Shown here: positions 20,348 to 27,451 of the stretch, piece by piece | How positions within the stretch are numbered: position 1 is the first letter of the stretch | Layout: each line of letters begins with the position of its first letter | IMG/VR virus record: IMGVR_UViG_3300047496_000111 | Location: 1 to 29,068 of that record | From: a virus | DNA length: 29,068 nucleotides | Strand: one strand, 5' to 3' | The notes under the pieces: model-generated | The model's input: only the letters and a program-made list of their open reading frames with translations | The model's database searches: none | What the model was told of the DNA's origin: nothing | Program-made: the position numbers and the translations under genes

Positions 20348-23300
20348 TGCCGACTGATCTGCTCGCGCCCGCACCGGCCGCCCCCGTCGATTTATTGGCA
20401 AATAAGCCAAAAGATTTGTTGGCTGCTAAACCTGCGCCAATAATGCCTGCGGATAAATCTAAGGAGGTTTTAAATCTTTTTGACCCGCCGAGTACCCTTA
20501 AGCCCGCTATATCCAATGATAAGCCAAAAGATTTGCTTGCGCCGGCGCAGCCGCGCAAAGCGCCTACGGCAAAAGATAAGCCGTGGTGGATCAGCCCCGT
20601 CAGCGCTTTCAACGATGTGAAGGATTATGTAAAGCGCGGCGTTGAAACCGGCGTCAAGACGGCGATCAACCCGGAGAAGTCGAAGCTGCCTGACAACCAG
20701 GCGGACGAGCTTGCCGCGTCGATGTTCGACACGCCTGTCCCTGCCGGCTCAGGCAATCGCTTGATGACCGATGTCAAGCGCCCGCTGGGAGTCGCCGAGG
20801 CCGTGACAGCCCCGGCGGGAGCTATGTTTCATGCGGGCGTATCAAAGCCCATCGAACGCGCCACGGGTCTTAAAGCGGAGTACACCGATCTTGCCCAGAT
20901 GTTCACCCCCGCTGGAGTGGCGGGCGCAGCGGGCGCCATCGGGCGGGTCAAAAAGGCCATAGGCGAAACGGAAAAAATTGTAGGCCCCGCCATCCGTTCG
21001 GGCAAGCGGCTGCTTGAAGGCGTTGATCACGAGGCGATCCGGGCGGCGCACCCCAGCGTCAAAGGCAAAGAGGGATTCATTACCAGCACAGGACGCTTTG
21101 TGCAACGCGATGAAGCGGCAAAGATTGCAACTCAGGCAAAGCAACTTACGAAGGGCACCACGACAACGTTGCTGCACACTTCCGAACTTAAACCGGACAG
21201 TGCTTTTCAGAAGGGTTTGAAAAACATAGAGAAAATTTTCTCCCCGACAACGGTCAGCAAAAGTGCCAAGCAGACGGAAGGTATTGTGCGCGAGGCGCGC
21301 GGCACCGCTGAACAGCGCACGGCACAAGCGAGCCATGAAATTAATAGCGTGGCAAAAGAAGTAAACACTGCATCGCCTCAGGACCAACGCAATTTTGTAA
21401 ATTATGTTGAGACACGTTCCAAGGGCACAAAACTAAAAAATCCGAAATTGCAGAAAGCGGCTGACACGGTACGCGACGTTTATCAACGGGTGCGCAAGCA
21501 GCTTGAGCAATCGCCGCACACTGACAAGATGGGCTTCATTCAGGATTATTTTGTTCACCAGTGGAAGAATCACGCAAAAGCTCAGGCATTTGCCGCACAA
21601 TGGATTGCCAAGGCGGGCAATGCCAAAAACACTTTGAAGCGTTCGCTGCCTACAATTGAGGACGGTTTGAAGGCAGGGCTTGAGCCCGTGCATGAGAACC
21701 CGCTTGATGCAACCCTGCATTATGTGGGCAACATGCAAAACTACCTCGCTACGAAAGAGATCAACGCGGCAATGAAAGCGCAAGGCATGCGCAAATTTTT
21801 CCCTAAAGGCAAGCAGCCCGCCGGGTGGGTTGAGCTTAAGGGCCCCGGCAATCAGGTGCTTTATACTGCGGCCGATGCAAAAAAACAGAAAGGAGCTTAC
21901 GCCGGGATCAATCAGGCCTATGCCCCTGAGGATGCCGCGCGTGTTTATAACCGCTACTTTGGCCCTGGGTGGACAGGACCTATGGGGGATGTCTACCGCA
22001 TGGGGCGCGCCTTAGTTAATGCCCCGACGCAGCTGCTGCTTGGTTTAAGCGGATACCATTACCGGCTTATTTCTAACGAAGCCACGGCGTCAGCTTTCGC
22101 CGAAGGGTTGGGACGCGCGGCGCGCGGCGACATCAAAGGCGCCGCCAAGTCTGTCGCTAAAGGCACGCCCGGGATTGGCGGCGCACTTGCAGTGCGGCAG
22201 GGGCGACGGATTGAGAAGGCGTATCTCGACCCGAACTCAAAAGACCCCGTCGTCCGCATACTGACTAAAGCCGGCGCGCGCCTCACGGGGCTTGACCGCA
22301 GCATGAAGGCATCCAGCGCCGATACATTATGGGAGTCTTGGCGCAAAGGAACAACAAAAGCCGAACTGGCGGCGGGCATTAAGCACATCAAGGATTCGGA
22401 TGGGCCGGCGCAAGGTGCGGCGCGCACGTTCGGTTTCGCCGCCCGCAACATCGGCAAGTTAATGGATAGCGCGGCCTATCCGCTATTTGCCAAAACGATC
22501 CCGTGGATAAAAAATTCAGTCAATTACGACGGCGTTGCGGACTGGATGAAGGCGCACCCTAACGCTTCGGAATCCGAGATTGTGGCCGCCGCCCGCGACA
22601 TTGTGGACAGCACGGACAACCGCTTTGGCGAAATGATTCAGGACAATCTATTCTGGGATAAAAAGTTTAAGCAAACGGTTCAGTTGATGGTCTTGTCGGT
22701 CGGCTGGGATCTTGGCACCGCCCGCGAGATCATCGGCGGCACGAAGGATCTGTCGAAGTGGATTTCAGGGAGCGGCGAATTAACCCCGCGCGCCAAGTAT
22801 GTTATTGGCGCGCCCATCGCCCATATGCTCAATGCGTCCGTTTACCAATACCTAAAAACGGGTCAAGGGCCGCAGGTGCCACAGGATCTGGTTTACCCCC
22901 GCACCGGAGGGCAGACCGAAGAGAGCCCGGGCACGCCCTATGCAAAAGCAGTGCCCGAGCGCTTGCGCCTGCCAAGTCAAATGAACGATGTGTTGAAAGC
23001 CCAGCGCGACCCTGTCGCTTATCTCGAAGACAAAATGGCGCCGCTGTGGAAAATTGTGGGGTCCATGGCCACGAACTCTGACTGGCGCGGCGATCCAATC
23101 TCCTACCAATTTGAGCAGAACGCGCCGCAGGGGCTGCAGGCGTACGCTGGCTATTTGCTCGACCGCACAACCCCGATCAGTGTTATGAATGCGACGAAAG
23201 GGCAAAAAACGAAATCAGCCATCGGTCCTGTGGAAGGCATCATGGGTAGTAACCCTGCGGGCATGCGCGATCGCGATCCTGCAGGCTTTAGGAAAATGAT

Positions 23301-23373
23301 GGATGCCAAAGAAAAAGAACGCGAGCAAAAAGCGATGAAGTATAAAGCGCGGCAGGAAGGCACGACAAAATGA
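20347..23373 (+). CDS. Large internal virion / ejection protein, 1008 aa
   Basis: The longest gene in the window, in the place and of the size of podoviral ejection proteins that form a channel across the cell envelope. Residues 1-70 contain four DLLA motifs (4-7, 15-18, 23-26, 62-65) in a Pro/Lys/Ala-rich, disordered stretch. Near residue 230, HPSVKGKEGFITSTGRFVQR followed by DEAAKIA resembles a motif widespread in phage virion proteins. The remainder is mostly helical, with some hydrophobic segments (PTQLLLGLSGYHY). I see no lysozyme or peptidase motif. The stop overlaps the next start by four bases. Confidence 0.68.
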   Translation: MPTDLLAPAPAAPVDLLANKPKDLLAAKPAPIMPADKSKEVLNLFDPPSTLKPAISNDKPKDLLAPAQPRKAPTAKDKPWWISPVSAFNDVKDYVKRGVETGVKTAINPEKSKLPDNQADELAASMFDTPVPAGSGNRLMTDVKRPLGVAEAVTAPAGAMFHAGVSKPIERATGLKAEYTDLAQMFTPAGVAGAAGAIGRVKKAIGETEKIVGPAIRSGKRLLEGVDHEAIRAAHPSVKGKEGFITSTGRFVQRDEAAKIATQAKQLTKGTTTTLLHTSELKPDSAFQKGLKNIEKIFSPTTVSKSAKQTEGIVREARGTAEQRTAQASHEINSVAKEVNTASPQDQRNFVNYVETRSKGTKLKNPKLQKAADTVRDVYQRVRKQLEQSPHTDKMGFIQDYFVHQWKNHAKAQAFAAQWIAKAGNAKNTLKRSLPTIEDGLKAGLEPVHENPLDATLHYVGNMQNYLATKEINAAMKAQGMRKFFPKGKQPAGWVELKGPGNQVLYTAADAKKQKGAYAGINQAYAPEDAARVYNRYFGPGWTGPMGDVYRMGRALVNAPTQLLLGLSGYHYRLISNEATASAFAEGLGRAARGDIKGAAKSVAKGTPGIGGALAVRQGRRIEKAYLDPNSKDPVVRILTKAGARLTGLDRSMKASSADTLWESWRKGTTKAELAAGIKHIKDSDGPAQGAARTFGFAARNIGKLMDSAAYPLFAKTIPWIKNSVNYDGVADWMKAHPNASESEIVAAARDIVDSTDNRFGEMIQDNLFWDKKFKQTVQLMVLSVGWDLGTAREIIGGTKDLSKWISGSGELTPRAKYVIGAPIAHMLNASVYQYLKTGQGPQVPQDLVYPRTGGQTEESPGTPYAKAVPERLRLPSQMNDVLKAQRDPVAYLEDKMAPLWKIVGSMATNSDWRGDPISYQFEQNAPQGLQAYAGYLLDRTTPISVMNATKGQKTKSAIGPVEGIMGSNPAGMRDRDPAGFRKMMDAKEKEREQKAMKYKARQEGTTK

Positions 23374-24680
23374 AAATTTTAGTGATCGACAGCCAAGCTG
23401 CGAGTCTCGACTGGACCATGCGCTGTATGGCGGACGGGCACAAAGTAAAGTGGTATGTGCCACCGGACGAGAAAGTAAAGAACGTCGGCAAGGGCATCGT
23501 CGAACGCGTCGACGACCCCAGTGACTGGTATCGCTGGGCCGACATGATCTTTTTCTCCGACAATACCAAATATATTCTCTATGCCGATGCGTGGCGCAAG
23601 CAGGGCATTCCCGTCATCAGCGCCTCGGCGGAGACAGCGGACTGGGAGCTTGACCGTGATATGGGGCAGAAAGTGATGCAGACTGCCGGCATTGACGTGC
23701 CGCCGTTCAAACCCTTCACCGACTACGACGCGGCCATTGCCTATGTCAAAAAGACCATGGGGCGGTTCGTCAGCAAACCCAGCGGCTCAGCCGACAAAGC
23801 GCTGAGCTATTGCTCAAAGAGCCCCGAGGACATGGTCTATATGCTTGAGCGGTGGAAGAAGCTTAGCAAGTTGAAGACGCCTTTTGTACTGCAAGAGTTT
23901 ATTGCTGGGACGGAGATGGCGGTCGGCGCCTGGTTCGGGCCGGGCGGTTTTAGCCGAGGGTGGTGCGAGAACTGGGAATTTAAAAAACTCATGAACGATG
24001 ACAAGGGCGTGGCGACCGGCGAGCAAGGCACCATCCTGCGCTATGTGGCCAAGTCACATCTGGCCCGCAAGGTGTTGCAGCCGCTCGAAGATGCGCTGGC
24101 CAAAGCAAAATATGTCGGCTATATTGATGTCAACTGTATCATCGATGACGAAGGTAATCCATGGCCGCTGGAGTTTACCATGCGCCCCGGTTGGCCCACA
24201 TTCAATATCCAGCAGGCATTGCATGAAGGAGATCACGCCACATGGCTGATGGATCTATGGGAGGGCAAGGATGCCCAGAACTGGAAGATGAACACGGTCG
24301 CTGCTGGGGTGGTCCTCTCGATTCCCGACTATCCGTACTCACATCTGACCCGCAAGGAGGTGAACGGTGTGCCGCTCTACGGGGTAACACCTGCAATCGA
24401 GCCGTACTTGCATCTATGCGAGATGCAGAAGGGAGAAGCGCCGCACCGGGAGGGGGAGACGATCGCGAACAAACCCTGCTTCACGACGGCGGGGGATTAC
24501 GTGTTGGTGGTCAGTGGCACGGGACAAAGCGTGAGCGAAGCCACGAGGCAATCCTACAAGCGCTTAGAGAAATTGAGCCTCCCGAATTCCCCTATGTACC
24601 GGACGGATATCGGGAACCGACTGAAACAACAACTGCCCCTGCTGCAATCGAACGGGTACGCGACGGGGATGAGTTACTAA
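23370..24680 (+). CDS. PurD-like ATP-grasp ligase
   Basis: The 436-aa product resembles phosphoribosylamine-glycine ligase (PurD/GARS), which joins an amine and a carboxylate using ATP. A Rossmann-type N-domain starts MKILVIDSQAASLDWTMRC. The ATP-grasp part has FVSKPSGSADKALSY (K136), LQEFIAGTEMAVGAW (about 175-188) and GYIDVNCIIDDEG. The metal motif is EFTMRPG (E268); canonical PurD has Asn where Thr271 stands. The C-domain ends with YRTDIG (410-415), as in PurD. It is coupled (ATGA overlap) to the ejection gene, so it is expressed late. Purine synthesis is one option; ligation of an amino acid to another acceptor is another. The substrate cannot be told from sequence. Confidence 0.78.
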   Translation: MKILVIDSQAASLDWTMRCMADGHKVKWYVPPDEKVKNVGKGIVERVDDPSDWYRWADMIFFSDNTKYILYADAWRKQGIPVISASAETADWELDRDMGQKVMQTAGIDVPPFKPFTDYDAAIAYVKKTMGRFVSKPSGSADKALSYCSKSPEDMVYMLERWKKLSKLKTPFVLQEFIAGTEMAVGAWFGPGGFSRGWCENWEFKKLMNDDKGVATGEQGTILRYVAKSHLARKVLQPLEDALAKAKYVGYIDVNCIIDDEGNPWPLEFTMRPGWPTFNIQQALHEGDHATWLMDLWEGKDAQNWKMNTVAAGVVLSIPDYPYSHLTRKEVNGVPLYGVTPAIEPYLHLCEMQKGEAPHREGETIANKPCFTTAGDYVLVVSGTGQSVSEATRQSYKRLEKLSLPNSPMYRTDIGNRLKQQLPLLQSNGYATGMSY

Positions 24681-24709
24681 GCGAGAATACCTCCGCCTTT
24701 GACGAGCTG

Positions 24710-24961
24710 GTGGCCAAAGCCATGCTTAAGCTCAATGAGCTTCTGGACATTGAATTGCCGCGGCGCGGGGACGAGGACTACCAACGAGTGATGTCCATCC
24801 AGAAAGATGCAGCCGTGTCCGTTTTGGGCGCCGGATTAAAAGCCGATGAGAACCGCTTCCGCCGGCGCAATAGCAATGTGCTCAATGATTTATTTGCCCA
24901 ACTGCAGCGCGATAAGATACTGACGATTGAAGGTGAAGTCGATCAGGTGTTTGCAGGATAA
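24710..24961 (+). CDS. Small helical protein, start uncertain
   Basis: The frame ends LTIEGEVDQVFAG and includes LNELLDIELPRRGDEDYQRV and SIQKDAAVSVLGAGLKADEN. It reads like a real helical phage protein, with the 'QKDAAVSVL....DENRFRRR' pattern I associate with small phage proteins sometimes near terminase genes. I placed the start at GTG 24710 (83 aa); an ATG at 24722 is the alternative. Protein-like sequence continues upstream into the PurD gene (DELLSENTSAFDEL) without a usable start, so the true start or expression mode is open. Its 3' end overlaps the convergent gene by 19 bases. Confidence 0.5.
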   Translation: MAKAMLKLNELLDIELPRRGDEDYQRVMSIQKDAAVSVLGAGLKADENRFRRRNSNVLNDLFAQLQRDKILTIEGEVDQVFAG

Positions 24962-25293
24962 GCGGGCCGCGTGGGCAGAGGCGTTGAAGCATCGCCGCTT
25001 GCCGCTGCGATAATGGCGCGCAGCGCGGCGACGTAGGTTTGCCATTCCGCAGGAAAAGCCGCGCCGGCTTTTAAGCAGCGCAACGCCGCCATGTCGGAGG
25101 CGTCGAGCGCAAACTTTGCATTTTTTTGGTAGGTGCCCCAGGCATTTGCCGGGTCGGGATCGGGCACGTTGCCCTCTGCCGTCCAGGTTTGATAGGCCGC
25201 AAGATCTGCGTTGGCAGGGTCGGCAGAATCAATAGCCACTCCGTCCGAGACTCGAATAATCGTACAGCCGCTATAGCGATATTGAGCCGTCAT
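24943..25293 (-). CDS. Probable tail-fibre assembly / chaperone-like protein, 116 aa
   Basis: Leftward, starting at 25293, 14 bases after the fibre stop. The pattern fits small fibre-assembly proteins: a beta-type start (MTAQYRYSGCTIIRVSDGVA), then YQTWTAEGNVPDPDPAN, like the 'Y..Wl..GN.p.p' motif, and a C-terminal WQTYVAALRAI followed by a Pro-rich PTRPAYPANT. Such proteins help fold or trimerise the adjacent fibre. A longer frame to 25467 runs antisense through the fibre gene and was rejected. The ribosome site is weak, which suggests coupling to the fibre gene. Confidence 0.65.
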   Translation of the reverse strand: MTAQYRYSGCTIIRVSDGVAIDSADPANADLAAYQTWTAEGNVPDPDPANAWGTYQKNAKFALDASDMAALRCLKAGAAFPAEWQTYVAALRAIIAAASGDASTPLPTRPAYPANT

Positions 25294-25307
25294 TTTGCTA
25301 ACCCCGC

Positions 25308-26816
25308 TTAAGATGATTTTTCTACTTTTAAAAACGCCGCCACCAGCACCGACGGGGTTGCCCCGGAGACATTCTGCGCAAACTGCATCGTCACGGTGCC
25401 TGCCGCATTTACCGTAAAGGCGCCGTCGAAATAAAAATTGCCGGCGATTGTCGATGTTAAAAAGCAAATAGCCCCGGGTCCGCCGTTGTTGAAAGACCCA
25501 ACGAAACTTCCAGCTGAATCAATCCAGCCCGTTGCCCGGTATGAAGCAAAGGTTGCTGTGCCGCCGAGGCCAACCTGCAAACCGAAAGCATTGCTGGAAG
25601 TATAATTCCCCCAGCCGATAAATGTATAGGTGCCGGCTGCCTGCACATTAAAAGATATGCCGGAAATATTGGTGAGCGTGTTGCTATTCGTCGCCGTAGC
25701 CGAGCCTTGCAGTGTCGTGACCGACGAGACGGAGTAAGGCGAGCCCGTGGTTCCTGCGCCGCCAATCGCGATGTTACTGCCCGCGCCGATATTAGCGGCT
25801 ATGCTTCCGACTGTGGCTGCGCTCCCCGTAATGCTGCCGCTGGCAAACACCGCCCCGCCCGTGCCGACGCCATCAGTAAGAGACGCGAGCAGTTGGGCCG
25901 AAGTAAAAGAACCCGATTTTGTGCCATAGAGCGTGCCACTGGTGGGGAGCGTTATGCTCGTTGCTGCAGTCACCGTCAGCGTTGTGGCGAAGGCGCCGCT
26001 GATCGTCAAGGTGCTCGAGGCATTGTTTGCGACTCCGGTGCCGCCGTTTGCAGGAGGCAGAATGCCCGATACCGCAGAAGTCAAAGCGACTTTACCCCAT
26101 GATGGCGCCACGCCAACGCCGCCGGAGAGAAGCACGCTGCCTGTTGCAACGTCGGCTAGGCGCGAGAGCGCCGTTGTGGTGCTGGCGTAAAGCAAGTCGC
26201 CTATCGCATAGGTAGTCTGGCCAGTGCCGCCTTTGACAGCGCTGATGGCCGTTGCATTCCACGTCCCCGTCGCGATGGTGCCGAGCGTTGTTATGGATGT
26301 TTGTCCCACATAGGTGGGGTCAATAGCAAGGGTGGTTGTCGGGCTGGCCGTTGTTGCGGTAATCTGGCCGGTGGTGCCGAGGATTGTTTGATCGCCCGTG
26401 TTGGTGCCCGACAGATTGGCGCCGCTGATATTGCCCGTTGCCGTTAAAGAAGTGAAAGCACCTGTAGCCGGTGTCGTTGCGCCGATCGGAGTATTGTTGA
26501 TTGATCCGCCCGTGAGCAGTGCTCCGGTCAGTGCCTTATTCGTGAGTGTCTGGGTTGCCGTCAATGTGACGATTGTGTCGCCGTTGATGGCTCCGGTCAA
26601 CGCGGTGAGTGCGGTAAACGCTCCCGCTGCCGGTGTCGTTCCTCCGATAACCGAGCTGTCGATCGTGACGCCGGTGATCGTGCCGCCGGTGATGTGAATG
26701 TTGGTCGGGTCGGCAATGCCCGTGAGTAGGGTATTGATCTGGTCAATAAGCCCGTTGAGGGCGCTTTGAACGCGATCGGCGCTAACCGGCAGGCTGATCA
26801 GAGGTATGAGTTGCAT
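25308..26816 (-). CDS. Long tail fibre or spike with repeats and a C-terminal beta-sandwich
   Basis: I chose ATG 26816 (MQLIPLISLPVSADRVQSAL) because GGAGG precedes it; 502 aa. An N-terminal attachment helix (DQINTLLTG) is followed by a Thr/Gly/Ser/Ala-rich shaft. The shaft has repeated units such as GGTTPAAGAFTALTA and GATTPATGAFTSLTATG, and GGTGQTTYAIGDLLYAS-type turns common in fibres. The last about 130 residues (SGISFNVQAAGTYTFIGWGN to VAAFLKVEKSS) look like a C1q/TNF-like jelly-roll receptor-binding domain. Its start lies within the 3' end of the preceding small gene (35-base overlap). Confidence 0.8.
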   Translation of the reverse strand: MQLIPLISLPVSADRVQSALNGLIDQINTLLTGIADPTNIHITGGTITGVTIDSSVIGGTTPAAGAFTALTALTGAINGDTIVTLTATQTLTNKALTGALLTGGSINNTPIGATTPATGAFTSLTATGNISGANLSGTNTGDQTILGTTGQITATTASPTTTLAIDPTYVGQTSITTLGTIATGTWNATAISAVKGGTGQTTYAIGDLLYASTTTALSRLADVATGSVLLSGGVGVAPSWGKVALTSAVSGILPPANGGTGVANNASSTLTISGAFATTLTVTAATSITLPTSGTLYGTKSGSFTSAQLLASLTDGVGTGGAVFASGSITGSAATVGSIAANIGAGSNIAIGGAGTTGSPYSVSSVTTLQGSATATNSNTLTNISGISFNVQAAGTYTFIGWGNYTSSNAFGLQVGLGGTATFASYRATGWIDSAGSFVGSFNNGGPGAICFLTSTIAGNFYFDGAFTVNAAGTVTMQFAQNVSGATPSVLVAAFLKVEKSS

Positions 26817-27012
26817 CGAGGGCGGCCTCCGGGGCGGGTTGCGTGCTTCCGGCACTCGCATATTGTTGCGACATGACCTGACCTTTCAGGCCCATCCACA
26901 ACGTGATGCTTTGCTCAAGAGGCAATTTGCCCAAAGCAACACCGATCAGATCCGCTTCGTCAGAAGTAATCGTGATGGTGTATGCATCGGGGCGATTGGT
27001 AGGCGTCGTCAT
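26782..27012 (-). CDS. Small unknown protein before the fibre, 76 aa
   Basis: Starts at 27012 with GGAGGACACACC upstream. Product: MTTPTNRPDAYTITITSDEA, then a helix (DLIGVALGKLPLEQSITLWM), and a polar C-terminus. It overlaps the fibre gene by 35 bases and follows the 117-aa virion-type gene by 24 bases, in which GGTTA-ATTTC-TAACC could form a small hairpin (minus strand). It is likely a virion or fibre accessory protein by context; no family recognised. Confidence 0.6.
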   Translation of the reverse strand: MTTPTNRPDAYTITITSDEADLIGVALGKLPLEQSITLWMGLKGQVMSQQYASAGSTQPAPEAALDATHTSDQPAG

Positions 27013-27036
27013 GGTGTGTCCTCCATGGGTTAGAAA

Positions 27037-27390
27037 TTAACCAACGATGTTGTAGTTGTATACCGAGGTATCACCCGCCGCGGCCTTGACCGTGAAGCCT
27101 GTGCCGGGCGTGATCGTTGCGAGATACGGCACAGCAGCAGGAGTGCCGCCAACTGTTTTTAACGTAATCGAAATGATGCTGTTCGCGTCTACGTTGGTAT
27201 TCGCCACAGTGACGGCGGTCGCGCCGTTAGCGGTGAATGTGCCCGTCGAAGTCGCCGCGGCGGAAGCCGGTGCAACCTGGGACGCAATCAGCTCAAGCAA
27301 TTGGTTCAGGTTATCGACAAAGAATTCTGCCGGCTGCGGGCCGGGGATAAGGGCGAGGGGGAAGATCGATGCACCGTTGGGGGCTGCCAT
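27037..27390 (-). CDS. Virion-type beta-sandwich protein, 117 aa
   Basis: Starts at 27390 with AAGGAGCATTACC upstream. A helical N-terminus (QPAEFFVDNLNQLLELIASQ) leads into a beta-rich domain: TFTANGATAVTVANTNVDAN, then ISITLKTVGGTPAAVPYLAT and GTGFTVKAAAGDTSVYNYNI. I know this C-terminal pattern as a small phage structural domain attached to many fibre and tail-surface proteins. Here it stands on its own next to the fibre operon, so it may be a fibre adaptor. Confidence 0.7.
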   Translation of the reverse strand: MAAPNGASIFPLALIPGPQPAEFFVDNLNQLLELIASQVAPASAAATSTGTFTANGATAVTVANTNVDANSIISITLKTVGGTPAAVPYLATITPGTGFTVKAAAGDTSVYNYNIVG

Positions 27391-27412
27391 GGTAATGCTC
27401 CTTGCGAAATAT

Positions 27413-27451
27413 TCAGTTTGATAAAAGCTACTCTAACATATTGCAAACTGA
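27413..27451. promoter_or_regulatory. 8-bp inverted repeat in the leader of the fibre operon
   Basis: TCAGTTTG (27413-27420) is complementary to CAAACTGA (27444-27451), with 23 AT-rich bases between. It fills most of the 61-base gap between the DUF927-like gene and the fibre operon. It could be an operator or a weak hairpin. I see no clear promoter in the gap, so the fibre operon may be read from upstream. Confidence 0.4.

Noticed and set aside
24242-24709. Long upstream extension of the last late gene inside the PurD gene
   Set aside because: Its first 100 residues look like an antiframe of PurD (Gly/Arg-rich), and the PurD frame has clear family motifs through YRTDIG.
27018-27036. 5-bp-stem hairpin GGTTA-ATTTC-TAACC before the 76-aa gene as a fourth member of the mini-hairpin family
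   Set aside because: The loop differs from CGTWA, it stands alone, and a stem this short occurs often by chance.
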